From assembly GCA_002633005.1 (NCBI GenBank), contig NMRA01000785.1, positions 62,001 to 126,000 of the forward strand: a stretch of 64,000 nucleotides of DNA, in the 5' to 3' direction. This DNA comes from Phoronis australis (taxonomy: Eukaryota > Phoronida > Phoronidae). How positions within the stretch are numbered: position 1 is the first letter of the stretch; each line of letters begins with the position of its first letter. The notes beneath the pieces are model-generated. The model was not told the origin of the DNA. It saw nothing but the letters and a program-made list of their open reading frames with translations, and made no database searches. Of the stretch, positions 1-12,839 are shown one piece after another. The position numbers and the translations under genes were made by a program.

Positions 1-480
1 ATCTCAACTTGACAGTAAAAGGTGTTTCTGGCATCTAAGAAAAACGGACACTCAAACAGAAAATGTAGTTCAGTTTCGACCTGACCAGTGTGACAAAGAC
101 CGCAAATTCTGTCATCAAAATTTAGAGAACGAAAACGCCCAACCTTAACCAATAGCTATAGGGTTCCGGTTTTAATTTGAGCAAGAATTGACCTACTAGG
201 CCGAGTTAAGTCTAAATGCACGTAAGGCTCAACTTCAAAGACATTCTTCATCAAAACATAGGTTCTTAATTTTGGTTTCGAACGGCTTTCAAACAACCAC
301 CTATTACAGGCTAAATCCTGCAAAATATTCTTACAGTGAGACAGATTAACTGAACGTAAGTCATGAAAACAATCCGAAATCCCTAATTCTTCAAAAATGC
401 TCAAGATTTCAGACGACCAATTATTAGTACAAGTAGTGTAGTCCCACCATAAGAGAGGCTCTGACAAAACAAGTCACGCA
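1..480 (-). mobile_element. Decayed non-LTR retrotransposon (LINE), C-terminal end of the reverse transcriptase ORF
   Basis: The minus strand reads as the end of a LINE ORF2 protein. The tract KPKLRTYV...VEPYVHLDLTR, then RSILAQIKTGTL, is the usual spacing seen after the reverse transcriptase in CR1/Jockey-like elements. After an in-frame TAG near position 160 the same frame goes on with VGRFRSLNFDDRICGLC, then HFLFEC, a CxxC...H...C zinc-knuckle typical of this tail. A TGA also lies just upstream of position 467. The element is cut by the window edge and carries stops, so it is dead. Family assignment within LINEs is inference. Confidence 0.75.
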
Positions 481-3391
481 AATGTCCCAGTCTTACCAAC
501 CTGTTCAGGATTAGCTTCTGTATTGTCATGAACATGCTACATGTATTCAAGCCATATTCGTAATATGTTTATTTGGAATTCTTCCTTGCTACAGAACGTC
601 CCGCATAGTCTATAATTTTAAAGGAATATCATGACATTCCATGAAAGAACACTTATACATGTCAAGCCATTATAAATTTTACATGTACCAGTAAGTTTTG
701 AAAAAAAAATCCGTATTTTCATTGAGAATACATCAGATAAGTGTTCAAGGCTTCACGTGATACGGAACACTGTTGGGAGAACGTAAATTTAAAGCGTAGA
801 AATATAAGCTACGAAATATATTTCAAAAATCCGAAAGGTCTTCCTAGTCTTTTTAAATCAGTAAGACATACATGTAGGAGTAAGTAGTATTTAAATATTG
901 ATATTTATGAAAACCACAGACGCAACAGGGATTTCCAGGTGGTCCTTAATGTAGTCACGAATTTGTTCCTGGTTCTACGCTCTGTGATTGTAGCAAAAAT
1001 ACTTCGATGTTTGAAATGAAAAAAATGCAACATGGTAAACATATGGAGTAGCGCGAGGGCAACAAATACAGTCCTACGGCTTCATATGTTGTGCAAACAC
1101 CGGTATAGGTCATTTGTAGATACTGTTAAAACTTCAAACCTTATCCCCTGATAAGATTACATGCCTTACATTTAAAGTACTGTTTTACATTGTCACTTTG
1201 AGATGTTTTTGCCGTAATGTCATTGCAGTCATCGTAAGATTTTCATAACTTTTACGCAACTGGTACCAGAAAACTTAGTGAATCTGCCGCTGCTCCCGGC
1301 CCCCTTACACGAGAAATTCATAAAACGTGGGAGGCGTCCGAAAAACTGGATTGTGAGCGGCAGTCTCATAAATTGGCGATTCGGAAAATGCTCTCGATTC
1401 AGATTAGTTGCCCTCTTCCCTCCCACATTATTGCCTGTGTGTACAGTAACTATTAGCTTGTTATAAATGATCACAAACACACCTGGCGATAATGTATGCT
1501 GGTTCCGGCTGACGGATTCTCTCACGTACCGGCTCGTACGTGAGTCAAATCACGTCTTGGAGTTTATTACGTATGTCGTCAGAATTTGGTTAGCTGGGAA
1601 ACTCTAAAGACACATAATGTTGTCTGCTATTATGCAAACCTTATCGTATTAAATATCAACGGATTACCCATCAAACAATCGTGTGTACACACATAACGAG
1701 TGCGCTGAGAACGCAGACTATTTACAGATTGTTTCGAATTGTGAACGGTAGGTGGCAGTGCGTTAAATAGTTATTGGTAAGTAAACCGATTATAATTATT
1801 GACTTATTGACTTCATTGTCTGTGTATATAAGTGTTGGTAGATCAGTTTCTCCGTTGGGTTGGGACTGTGTTGGCAAACAAAGCTTAGACGAGGCAGAAC
1901 AGATACGTTAGCCTGGTATGAACACATGCTTGTTTACTTGAGAAAGTGGGTGCATGAGTCCCTTGACAACTGAGGAGGGGGTGGGCGGGAGTGTTAATAA
2001 CCCGCTGGTGAAGGCTTGTGAAACACCAGTATATTGCTGGTTCTTGGCATTGAGTTACCGACAACGTTCAGGAATAAATAAGCAGTGACCCACAGCTGTG
2101 GTACAACAGTATACTCAGAGCTATAGGTGTACTCAGTGAGTTGGTATTTCATCACCCCGTTTAGTGAATGATCCGTCAGGTCACGTCTATTGCACTTCTT
2201 GACACCTGTATTTAATCAGGGTATTTGTACACGCAGATGTCGCTTATTTCCCATACGCACGCGAACCACAAGGCTACTGGGTTCATGTGCTTGGAAGCAC
2301 ATGCGATCACGAATTACATTAGAAAATGGGTGATCCCTGAATTTAAGAATAATTCATAATAGATGAATAACTTAATTGTTGTTTTCTATTTGCCTTGAGG
2401 TGCTTCATGTACACTAAAGGCACAATAAAATCGCGCCATCAACTTCTGATTTAGCTAATTTACCAAAATCGGTCCCTTCCTCTGTGGTTACTTATGAATT
2501 AGAAACGGTGTGTGGGCTTGCGAAACACGTAGGCCACTACTAACCTAAATACGATCACTGTATTAAGACAGTTGTTTCAGGCATTGTGGGAACTTACTCA
2601 ACTGCAGCTCGCCTTATAATTCATGAGGCTTTCATGGAAACCTCGCCCACATTGTTATATGAATGGCAACATAAAGCAAACACAAGCATAGCTGGAAGTT
2701 ACGAAATATTTACACTTTAGTGACATCTATCGACTGACGAAAGTCACCCTGTGTTCTAAAATCATGGAAAGCTCAAAACGTCAAGACAAAAAAGAAATTT
2801 TCGACGGTGAATAAATGCAAAGAAAACCGGCGGAGGACCGGAAAGGAAGTGGAACTCGGGCAAAATCAGGGGGGATTTGGTTGGAGGTGATGACTGTACT
2901 GTTGATACACTAAAATAGTCTATTCTCGCTCTAACATTGTGTCGGCTGAGCGCGCCAACATAGCTCAAGATTTCGTAATCCTGGGTCTGGCTAAGTTTAA
3001 AGCTGAACCTGGTGTTTGATTTTTTATATACAAGATTGAGGAATTTGACTACACTCTGATACAGCGCCACCTAAACTGAAAATATGATGAACGACACACG
3101 TAAGTCGTTGTGTGTGGGCATCAATGCGCATGCTTGGTCGGAATTTTATCGATCACATCGCCACCACGTGCACACGCCTTGTGTACACTGTACTTTGGGC
3201 TTAGCCACCGGGATCGGGGTTCCTTTGATTTTGTTTACTTGTCGATCACTGCCCGTTTTAATGAATTGCAACTATTCAAGACAAAGGTGGTCGCCATGCT
3301 GCTTAAAAATAAACTAAAAGAGGTTTCCCAGAACTCAACCAATGGGAATAACTGAATGTTATGACGTCTTTCATGAGTGCTTAGTCCAGCC
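481..3391. other. Intergenic, no gene recognised
   Basis: Only short ORFs without conserved motifs, start context or splice logic were seen on either strand. Sequence is AT-rich with scattered TACATGTA words. Confidence 0.6.
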
Positions 3392-3540
3392 TCCCGTTCA
3401 GTAACGCTAGGACCTCGCTAAAAAGCAAGACTTCGCGAGATTACCTGAGATATAACCGTGTATTTTAAATGAGAACACGTGACCTTGACTAGACTTTGGC
3501 TAGGTCCTAGCGTAGGTCCTAACGTCTACTGAACGCACGC
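3392..3540. repeat. MITE family A, copy 1
   Basis: About 145 bp with inverted ends. The left end reads CGTTCAGTAACGCTAGGACC and the right end is its near complement (TCCTAACGTCTACTGAACG). The same element recurs at 11867-12023 and, inverted, at 39811-39957. Length and terminal inverted repeats fit a non-autonomous DNA transposon; no coding capacity. Confidence 0.8.
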
Positions 3541-3549
3541 CAGGTTCGT

Positions 3550-3679
3550 ACTTGATGACCAAAAGATTCGAGATTCCATCTCGAATATTTGTACATGTAG
3601 AAACTCAAGATTTCGACTATAATTCGAGATTTCCAGTTCAGAAGTGAACCTAAAGATTTTAATGATGGGGTCATCAAGT
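3550..3679. repeat. MITE family B, copy 1
   Basis: A 130-bp element bounded by the inverted words ACTTGATGACC and GGTCATCAAGT. It lies 10 bp from the family A copy. A second copy is at 18606-18722 in the opposite orientation. It includes several TCGAGAT-type words and no ORF. Confidence 0.7.
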
Positions 3680-4324
3680 GCTATAATCCGTGTAATCCAT
3701 AATTGTGCACACAATTACATACTTACTGGTTAGTTTCGTCCGACGAACGTAGCCTTCACGGGAATTTTGAATTTAACCAAATAATTAAAACACGGTGTAA
3801 GAGGAGATCTAGGATGTCTTTAAGGGGGCTCGCATGTCCGTGGGGGTTCTCGTGCCCCGCGCCTTTAAATCTTGTGTGCTTTCGAAGGGCAATTACGGGA
3901 GCGAATTAAGTTGTTTTGGACCAGAGATAATGGTTTATAGCCGCTTTAATTGTAGTAAGCGTGCGTGTTAGTGCTTGCGTTGGTATACCTGTCGGTGTGC
4001 ACGCGCGACTGTTTGTGAGTTTAGAGTGAGGTTCTTCTAATAAAAACGAGGTTCGGTGGTATAAATGGTGCAAACGTGTTTCCGCCAGACGTGGTCTGAA
4101 ACAGGAATTACGTGGGCACTGAAGTAAAGCTATATAAAATCCTGAGCCTTCATGATCCGTGTGTTTTTCACTGCCATGATTTTGCGAGGTCTTGGAGTTA
4201 CTTGCTTTTCTTGCAGGAAATCACGACTACGGAACGCTCTCAAGCTTTCACTCAAGCCCGTGTGACATAAACGTTTAGGAAAGTAACTAAAGTCTTCAAT
4301 AATGGATTATTTGCGTCTCTCTTG
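3680..4324. other. Upstream region of the MS4A-like gene
   Basis: No ORF of note. It probably holds the promoter and a non-coding first exon of the gene at 4519, because a 3' splice site lies just before that gene's ATG. The exact transcription start cannot be read. Confidence 0.35.
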
Positions 4325-4344
4325 CATGCGCGCACCCAGANNNN
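4325..4344. repeat. MITE family C terminus cut by an assembly gap
   Basis: CATGCGCGCACCC is the terminal inverted repeat of the family at 33077, 35995 and 38898. It stops 3 bases later at a run of four N (4341-4344). The rest of the element is missing or collapsed in the gap. Confidence 0.6.
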
Positions 4345-4518
4345 CACCAACAGCAGCCCATCACCATCGCTTTATCTACACGTACTACTACGACTTACAG
4401 GTCGCTGCAGTTTCCTGGTAGTCACGTAGATGACTTTTGCCACTTGAAATCTCGCCATTACAACTGGTGCAAGTTCATATGATTCATGTATATATTATCT
4501 TTTTCAGTTTTGTCAAGG

Positions 4519-5133
4519 ATGATAGCGAATTACAGAGAAGGCTTCAGACATCGACCAGTGGCAGTCCTAGGCGCAGTTCATATTCTCTATGGATCATTGG
4601 GTTTAATTTTCGGGATTGTTCACGGTGCTTTTTGTCGCTCGCCAACGGATAATGGCGGAACGTTATTGTGGCCCAACTTGATCATTATTGTTTCTGGTAC
4701 GACGGGACTCCTGGCGGCGAAACGAAAATCTAAGTCTCACGTGATTCTTCACATGGTTCTTGCCGTAGTGTCCGCCATTTTGGCTTCGTCACTGTGCTTT
4801 ATGGATATTTTTATGGCCGCATATCTCACTACATTTCCCGAAGAGAAGGAGGGCGTTTCTGAAGGAGAATGTAACGTCATGGCTGTCATAGTGACCGTTT
4901 CTACATTTTATGGATTTGAGGCACTTTTGTCGGTGATCTCCGCAAGCTTGTGCTGCAAAACAGTTTGCTGTGTTCCTGGCGTAAAGGTAGTCTACACCAG
5001 GCTTGACCAAAGGAGTGAACGTCAGAACGGTAACACTGAGGCGTCGGCCCTAGCACAGACAATAGTCTCCAACAATGACTATGCAATGATGAATTGCGAA
5101 GGAAAAGGTCGAGACATTACTACAAAACATTAG
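4519..5133 (+). CDS. Four-transmembrane MS4A-like protein
   Basis: This encodes 204 aa in one coding exon. Four hydrophobic segments are visible at roughly residues 14-36, 48-67, 73-103 and 117-145, with a short charged first loop (KRKSK after TM2), a longer acidic loop before TM4, and a cysteine-rich CCKTVCC just after TM4 that could be palmitoylated. The N- and C-termini are polar, as in MS4A/CD20-type tetraspan proteins of the plasma membrane. I chose the ATG at 4519 because a polypyrimidine tract and AG (ending near 4506) precede it, so the upstream in-frame codons are intron. That splice site implies an upstream non-coding exon. Family assignment rests on topology and length, so another four-TM family is possible. 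Function is unknown. Confidence 0.72.
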   Translation: MIANYREGFRHRPVAVLGAVHILYGSLGLIFGIVHGAFCRSPTDNGGTLLWPNLIIIVSGTTGLLAAKRKSKSHVILHMVLAVVSAILASSLCFMDIFMAAYLTTFPEEKEGVSEGECNVMAVIVTVSTFYGFEALLSVISASLCCKTVCCVPGVKVVYTRLDQRSERQNGNTEASALAQTIVSNNDYAMMNCEGKGRDITTKH

Positions 5134-5386
5134 AACAGAGTTACTTCATTAGATTATTTTACATTGTAACTTATCAGTTCCATTACAGGTGAAGACGGTG
5201 CTTGTATTTATTTAAAGTTTGATTTTGACAATATTCATAATATGTATTTGTTTGTTTGCAATATAACTTTAAGGTACATGAAAGCGTGCCTTTGTTACCG
5301 TTGAAATAATGCAAGGTACTGCGATGCCGGCTACGTCTAGCGACCTCTATTGCACAAAGTTTCTTGTCCTCTTTCATCATCAGGTG

Positions 5387-5392
5387 AATAAA
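5387..5392 (+). terminator. Polyadenylation signal of the four-TM gene
   Basis: AATAAA about 250 bp downstream of the stop codon at 5133, on the same strand. Confidence 0.55.
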
Positions 5393-6650
5393 TACAGAAC
5401 GTACGGTTTATCTATCAACATTTGCTAGCATTTTACATGTAGAATTTTTGTTTGGACTTGTAAAAATTATTCGATTTTTGAACTGAAATTCCTGGCGTCC
5501 GAGAAGAGGGACGGAAAGAGGCGGGTTTGTTGGAAAGGGGGCATTTTTTATTTTGTTGTTAACGGATAAGTGGGCAACGCAAAAGTGACTTCTAGAGTAA
5601 AGCTGGAGGTGAATCTATGATTGTGGAACAATGACAACTTTGTGAGTTTTATTTTCGTGCTTGAACACAAGAGGTCAGTCTGTTATACGTGAACATATAA
5701 TCGCATACAGTGAGTTATTTGAACTTTATAATAAATATCACGGCGGTTAATGGAGAGGAATGAGAAAAGGATCACAAAATTCGAGTTATCTTGCGCTTAT
5801 TTTCACAGTTCGCGAAACAGCCTCTTATTGTAACGATGAGGAGAATTGCAAGTGATAACGAAATGTGTGTCCAGTGCAACTGCACTAAAACTACAGAAAG
5901 ATTCTCTACAATGCACCTTTGTCTGGTAGAGGAATATTGGGTTGTTGATATTGGATGTCCCAAACGACGGATGGGGGCACTTCGTTTTATGATTAAAAAA
6001 AAACTACCTGTGACATACGACTTTGCAAGTTATAATGAAGCGCCAATTAATTATTGCTCGATAACGATTACTTCCTAAAGATATAGTTGTATAATCTGGG
6101 AGGGAAGTCGAATCTCGTGCGAGACAACCATGACGGAGAGCTGCATTCACTGATGGCCTCGTTTTGGCATCAACCTGCTTGGTGCTTACCTGGAATGTAA
6201 TTTAATGAACGTTTTGAAGGCTTGTATGCACGTTTCCTGGATTCACCATACTTTTTACTTATTCACTGTGATCACTTAGTATATCAATTGACACTGTTTT
6301 GTTTGCGCGAGCAAGTCAAATTACGCATACCCGGATGTAACATACAGTTAATATTGGCTTGACAAACCAAAGTATGCTAAAGTATCATAAAGTTTACACT
6401 TAAGTTTGGCGTCGAATGTGAACACGTCCAGGTTCGACTGAACAATGCTATTTACTCCGTTCCGCGAATGGAGCTGAAATGTCACGGTGAATAAGTCGAC
6501 TTGTCAAGGCAAAAAAGTATCTTTAATGTCTCTAGTTTATCTGATCACGGACCAGCAGTTGAATTAAATGACGACATTAGCAGCGGAAAAGTTTACATTT
6601 GATTTATTGAAGACGTTTTATTTGAAGGTCAAACACGAGCTTTTTAAAAA

Positions 6651-6690
6651 TTGGTATAGTATTTCACTTAAAAGTGAAATACTATACCAA
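6651..6690. repeat. Perfect 19-bp inverted repeat with 2-nt loop
   Basis: TTGGTATAGTATTTCACTT is followed by AA and then its exact reverse complement. There are no mismatches in 19 bp. It could be a very short foldback element or a transcribed hairpin; nothing in the flanks decides. Confidence 0.85.
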
Positions 6691-7754
6691 GTGCACATGT
6701 ATTTTACTGCCTCATCTACATGTACTTTACCTACTTGTCCCGCTTTTATTCTATCATCCGACACACTTTGGAAATGGCTTTGATTCGCAAACTAAAAGGT
6801 GTAAAAATTATTTAATAGATCATATTTTGTTGATAATATAATTAGTTACAAGTTCACTTGCTAAGCCATGGTAGCACCAGGCTTTCATGCGATTCGTGTA
6901 CATTTGGGTCTGCCTCCCCGGCGGAGTAGTCGTTTTACTTTCAGCTGCTACGTACATGTATGTCCGAATTGAAGAACTAGTGCGTGGCAATGATTAATGC
7001 AGGCGTGCAAAAGGGCGTCACAAGTTTTAATTAGCCCAAAATTAATGGTAAATTTTTGTTTGTCACTGAGCCTCGCATTATAATCATTGTCTGTGTAAGG
7101 AGACTGGTTAAACGTGTGACGAGCTTGAGTATTCACGTGAGATTTTCATTAAAAGTCGGACAAGACGGGCGACCAGCCTTCCGAACAGAGAACACGCAAA
7201 CTGTAACAGTTGAAGGTTCAGAAAAAACAACAACTTGCTTTTCGTCAGAAATTAACTTAATAGTTAAAACACCAACTGTTAAAAATGGTTTCATTTGTTT
7301 GAGCTTGGAAAATGCACGTACTCATGCCCCAGTTTTGTGGTTAGACCAGGTTTTAAGCAAATTGTGGTATTTCAGCGGGCCTTGTCAATTGCTAGCTAAC
7401 GCGATCCGGCATTTCAATCACTATGAACGAACGGTCAGTTGTACCAGTGCCCAAGCACTCGGCATTTGGAAATGCAAGGGAAAGTTGAGACCAGTTTTAC
7501 GACACCTCGGGATAGCGTATGTCGCAAGTAACACAAGTTACCATTTCACTTTTCTTCACACTAGAAGACGGTCTAACAGCTACATGATTGTATACTGCCT
7601 GCTAGTTTGGCAACAATGCACTGTATCATTAAACAAAAAGAATAATTGCAGACAATCTGATACACGTTGTGTCAGGCGTGCGCAGGCCGCGCATGTGGGC
7701 CCATTGCACTGATTAGCTGGAACCGTTTTTATGCTTTATAGTTAAAGCCGTGCT

Positions 7755-7855
7755 GAGGAGCTAGACACGTGACTCGAGGGTTTAGTAGTGTGACCAAGTC
7801 GGACACGAACCCACGACCTCGAGTGAAGAAAGCGGCCATACATCACACTAATTCA
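7755..7855 (-). repeat. tRNA-derived SINE or tRNA pseudogene relic
   Basis: On the minus strand GGTCGTGGGTTCGTGTCC (7801-7818) resembles a pol III B box (GGTTCGANNCC). TAGTGTGATGTATGG lies about 30 bp upstream, in the A-box position. No clover-leaf can be completed, so this is not a working tRNA. Confidence 0.4.
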
Positions 7856-8281
7856 AATTGCCTCCTAAGACTATCATTGGCCAACGGTAACCAATCACTA
7901 ACAGCTTAAAAATTCCTTCGCAATGTACATTTACAAGTACGTGTATGTTCAATACGTATTTCTTTGAATTGGTTCTGGCTTATGGGCACTGACCGGCCGT
8001 TAACAAATGCGATGGCGTAGTATTATGGATGGATACCGCAAAGGGCAACACAGAGCTCGCTGAGCTCAACGGATACATTTACATGTATAAGCATTCTTTG
8101 AAGCCGGACAGTCCCTGCTGCCCTTCCTCTGTTTTGGCTGACGTTACACCGAGATGAATTTCTGATAGTGAGCCTCTTGAATTAACAAATGTTTTTGACA
8201 TCTGATCGCAAAACGGGGAACTCAATCAAGTCCGGCTCGCCGTGAAGTTGTATTCCACCCCGTTTGAGAAGGGGGGGGGGG

Positions 8282-9651
8282 GGGTTTGTGGAAATTCCTG
8301 GTTCGTGTTGACTTACGTAAGGTGACTTTAGTTACCCTGCGTCTCGGTATACATCTTGTGGATCTCTATTGGACAATGAAGCCCCTCCGGCAGTGACAAC
8401 ACTGAGAAAGTGGTCACAGTACATTGTCAGGGTATTTATGGCATTCACTACACTGTCACGTGAACAAACGGGAACTATCAAACAACTGCACTTGAGCTTC
8501 TTCATCTAGTCAAACATCTAATTTTATTCTGAACTTAGGCGTAATCCGAAGTAACCCCGGGTAGCTGTAAATGCCAGATAAAAGCCTGTGCAGAGGACGA
8601 TAGAGCGTGACGTACGATGACGGAGGCCTCACGGCAGACGGAGCTCGATCGTCCGGTTGAAAGTTCAGTATAAGTCGAGATTTGCGGAAGCAAGTTCATA
8701 TTTTAAACTGTCGCTGTGGCGATGAGATCGTCTTCACCTGAATTGCATTGCGTACGTAGGAATGATATGCCATAGTGGAAATCAAAACAAAGGCACATCA
8801 CCGGGGTAACCGAGTCAGTTTCGACTGACCAACTTTTAATATGGTAAGACAACTTATACACCTATCAGATGTGATTGTTTTCGAAAGAACAGTCAAACGA
8901 ATATGCGCCGCGAAACAAGTTACAGTTTTGAAAAATTGTAGCACAAAATGTAGGCCTATGGCGAAGGGCAAAACGCGCGAAGGAAACTAAGAGAATTCTA
9001 AAGAATTGACTGGTGAAGTATTGGCCAAATGTTATAGGCGACATGGGATGGGGTGTGGGGATCAGGCCCTCTTCATTGGCAACCTATACCCAACACACAG
9101 GGGCTGTTTTCACTGCGGTTCTTGAAATCCTTTAATACGGTTATTTGGTGTCATTCTAGATCCGGCAGAGGGTGTTGTCGAGTTTCCTCACTCGGAAAAG
9201 TGAGCTTCAACGTACAACGTGCAATATTTTTAGTTTTGATGACTTTAGGTAAAATTAAACCAACATACAGTTTTGCAGTAATCAGGAATAGCGCCACGTG
9301 AACTTGCCGCAGGAGAATTATTTTCACTACATTTCAGAAGTTAATTTAGAATACATTCCAAACAACGTAAAACCAAAACACTAGCGACGTAATTGTCGAG
9401 TTATCGCCGAAAATCCTGTGAGTCAATATCAAACAAGCCTGTCTACATTTAATTATGTTGTCATCAACGGTTATCATTTTAAACACTACGGCGTCCGGCT
9501 GTGACCACAGTTCCGTCACGGGTCAGGCGCAAGCTTTACTCGTCACGTGCCGAGAGCGTCTGACAGAAATTTCTAATCTGGAACTTAGGTTCAGTTAATG
9601 CATGTAATATCCGCAAGACACATTTCCTTGCCATCGCGTGCATCGGGCCTG
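8282..9651. repeat. Unmerged allelic contig overlap 1, left copy
   Basis: Nearly identical to 9653-11024. The left copy ends exactly at the base before N 9652, and the right copy starts exactly after it, which is the signature of two overlapping contig ends joined without merging. An 82-codon ORF present in both copies (9053 and 10426) differs mostly by amino-acid changes, so it is unlikely to be a gene. Confidence 0.85.
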
Positions 9652-9652
9652 N

Positions 9653-11024
9653 GGGTGTTTGTGGAAATTCCTGGTTCGTGTTGACTTACGTAAGGTGACT
9701 TTAGTTACCCTGCGTCTCGTTATACATCTTGTGGATCTCTATTGGACAATGAAGCCCCTCCGGCAGTGACAACACTGAGAAAGTGGTCACAGTACATTGT
9801 CAGGCTATTTATGGCATTCACTACACTGTCACGTGAACAAACGGGAAATATCAAACAACTGCACTTGAGCTTCTTCATCTAGTCAAACATCTAATTTTAT
9901 TCTGAACTTAGGCGTAATCCGAAGTAACCCCGGGTAGCTCTAAATGCCAGATAAAAGCCTGTGCAGAGGACGATAGAGCGTGACGTACGATGACGGAGGC
10001 CTCACGGCAGACGGAGCTCGATCGTCCGGTTGAAAGTTCAGTATAAGTCGAGATTTGCGGAAGCAGGTTCATATTTTAGACTGTCGCTGTGGCGATGAGA
10101 TCGTCTTCACCTGAATTGCATTGCGTACGTAGGAAGGATATGCCATAGTGGAAATCAAAACAAAGGCATATCACCGGGGTAACCGAGTCAGTTTCGACTG
10201 ACCAACTTTTAATAAGGTAAGACAACTTATACACCTATCAGATGTGATTGTTTTCGAAAGAACAGTCAAACAAATTGGCGCCGCGAAACAAGTTACAGTT
10301 TTGAAAAATTGTAGCACAAAATGTAGGCATGTGGCGAAGGGCAAAACGCGTGAAGGAAACTAAGAGAATTCTAAGGAATTGACTGGTGAAGTATTGGCCA
10401 AATGTTATAGGCGACATGGGATGGGGTGTGGGGATCAGACCCTGTTCATTGGCAACCTATACCCAACACACAGGTGCCGTTTTCACTGCGGTTCTTGAAA
10501 TCCTTTAATACGGTTAGTTGGCGTCATTCTAGATCCGGCAGAGGGTGTTGTCGAGTTTCCTCACTCGGAAAAGTGAGCTTCAACGTACAACGTGCAATAT
10601 TTTTAGTTTTGATGACTTTAGGTAAAATTAAACCAACATACTGTTTTGCAGTAATCAGGAATAGCGCCACGTGAACTTGCCGCAGGAGAATTATTTTCAC
10701 TACATTTCAGAAGTTAATTTAGAATACATTCCAAACAACGTAAAACCAAAACTATAGCGACGTAATTGTCGAGTTATCGCCGAAAATCCTGTGAGTCAAT
10801 ATCAAACAAGCCTGTCTACATTTAATTATGTTGTCATCAACGGTTATCATTTTAAACACTTCGCCGTCCGGCTGTGACCACAGTTCCGTCACGGGTCAGG
10901 CGCAAGCTTTACTCGTCACGTGCCGAGAGCGTCTGACAGAAATTTCTAATCTGGAACTTAGGTTCAGTTAATGCATGTAATATCCGCAAGACACATTTCC
11001 TTGCCATCGCGTGCATCGGGCCTG
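9653..11024. repeat. Unmerged allelic contig overlap 1, right copy
   Basis: Partner of 8282-9651. The two share start (GTTTGTGGAAATTCC) and end (GCATCGGGCCTG). The right copy continues into unique sequence at 11025, as expected of the contig that carries the locus onward. Confidence 0.85.
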
Positions 11025-11866
11025 CCATGCAATAAAATTTTCTCTCTCGCAGGCTGTTATTCCCTTCCTGCATCAGTCCCCTTCTCTGGACCAACACTGA
11101 CTTTCCGTCCTCAGGGATTGTTGCACACGGAGATGCCATCTGAAGCTGATCGCTTCGCACATTTCCCCTTTCACTTTTCTTCACAGACAAACTCGTCGAT
11201 TGGGCAGGTAGACAATTTTCGTTGCTGCTTCTTTTTTAATGTGTGAATATCCTAAACACAAATAAAGGCGTTTTTCTCTCATTACAAAATGCGAGTGTTA
11301 TCCCGTTTATTAGATGTTCATTATAATTTATTAATATTGGTCATTGGTCTTTAGAATATAACATATGAGTGGGACGATTGGCTTGTTAATTGTTGCTGGC
11401 TAAGTGGGCTCAATACCATCTTCACGGTATTTTAACATTGTCAATGTATAAACTTTGCACTTGTTTACACTGATTTACGGTTTGTAGCATAAAGTAGACG
11501 ATTGTGAAGTGATTCTATTTAAAACAAATCGATGAAAATTGACGGCTATGCATTGACAAGTACAATTTGTCCACTGTTGATACCAAGTCACCCGAGAGAA
11601 CGGAACGGTGCGCGATGGACAAGACTAACTTTAGTGGGCAGAGAATAATAATAGTCGGGACTGCGGCTGGCCGGTAATTGTTCCTTCCGCAACAGAGACA
11701 TATTTTCATGAAAAGGAAAATCTGAGTTTGGAAGTGGGATCTGCATCCACGTGTAGGAGTAGCATGCAAGAGAGTAGAATTTTGTGCTGGTGCATGGCCG
11801 GAGCCGCGCCAACTGGCCCAAACTGCGTCCGAGCCACAAGAACAGGCCCGAGCAGTACACCAGCCT
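11025..11866. other. Non-coding, no gene recognised
   Basis: Overlapping ORFs on both strands lack motifs. An AATAAA near 11263 on the plus strand could end a transcript, but no matching coding exon was found upstream. Confidence 0.4.
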
Positions 11867-12023
11867 CCCGTTCAGTAACGCTAGGACCTCGCTAAAAAGC
11901 AAGACTTCGCGAGATTACGTGAGATATTGCCGTGTATTTTAAATGAGAGCACGTGATTTTGACTAGGTTTTAGCTAGGTCCTAGCGTACATGTAGATCCT
12001 AGCGTCTACTTAACGCACGCCAG
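11867..12023. repeat. MITE family A, copy 2
   Basis: Same orientation and same ends as 3392-3540 (CCTCCCGTTCAGTAACG... to ...AACGCACGCCAGG). It has a short insertion of ACATGTA-type sequence near its right end. Confidence 0.8.
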
Positions 12024-12121
12024 GCCTAAGCCGGCCATGCACTCGACCCACTTGCACGAGAAATGCCACAGGCTGTGAGCCAAGACCAATAGCTCACTTG
12101 CGAGTTTCTCGTTAGTCACTG

Positions 12122-12129
12122 TGACGTCA
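12122..12129. promoter_or_regulatory. CRE palindrome TGACGTCA
   Basis: An exact cAMP-response-element/bZIP palindrome. Similar sites recur near 20475, 22418 and 22789, some close to ATGGCGG-type starts. Binding is not shown. Confidence 0.35.
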
Positions 12130-12487
12130 CCGGAAAGGGGGCAAAACCCGCCATATTGCTCTTGTTTTGCCCCGAGTCTTTGCTACACACGCTAAAACTT
12201 ACTTGAGTTCTTATGGTGAATTTTACGCCTAAAACGTTAAAAGAACTTAAGATATGGTAGATGGGTCGTGGAATAACTGTGGATGGACGAAGAAAATGTG
12301 AACTTGTTATGTTATGCTGTGAACGGACTGAAATTGGAACCTAACCCGCTCTAGGCCTGAAAAGCGATAGGCACATGCATACAGGGGCGATAGTGTATCC
12401 CCATAAAAAGATATTCACTTCAAAATACAGCAAATAAAATCAAATCAAACATGCATATGTGCACATGAATTTATAATTAACACATAC

Positions 12488-12578
12488 CCTGACTCTGGAC
12501 ACAATTTAGTCTACAAATAACTTGAGCATATTCATGAAAACCTCGCGGTTCTTCCGAGTTTCTCTCACTAGCCGCCAT
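12488..12578 (-). CDS. Possible first coding exon of an unknown gene
   Basis: The minus strand opens with AAAATGGCGGCTAGTGAG, a strong animal start context, and gives 30 codons (MAASERNSEEPRGFHEYAQV...). It ends at a good donor, CAGG|GTATGTG, in phase 1. No downstream exon could be identified on the minus strand before the MITE at 12023. The gene may be broken or its other exons may be short. Function is unknown. Confidence 0.3.
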
Positions 12579-12839
12579 TTTGAGGAAGTTACGTGAGAAT
12601 AACGCCTGTTGACGAACAAAAAGTCCAAGGGACACAAATCTTACAAATTTCACTTGATATTTTCTCATGCTATTTTGCAAGTGTCACGCGCCAGATCTCG
12701 CGCTTCGTTCAGTCTCGCGCTAGCCTTTGCCTCATACTCACCTGACTCAGTTGAAATGATTGTGGTTATCGCGCGCGCGGACAAAGTTAAGAGTAACCAC
12801 AAAGTGGAGTTGGAATTCTTCGCCAAAGTCACTTGAATT

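Larger units (their letters stand above)
5393..8281. other. Intergenic, no gene recognised
   Basis: It contains a perfect palindrome at 6651 and a tRNA-like relic near 7801. ORFs at 5791-6078 and 7056-7712 lack an ATG in good context, splice support or recognisable motifs. A long G run ends at about 8284. Confidence 0.5.

Noticed and set aside
7056-7712. 218-codon plus-strand ORF
   Set aside because: No ATG in good context, no domain, mixed composition; likely chance.
9053-10674. 82-codon ORF in both copies (9053-9301 and 10426-10674) as a duplicated gene
   Set aside because: Most differences between the two alleles change amino acids, the opposite of the pattern in true exons here, and there is no motif or splice support.
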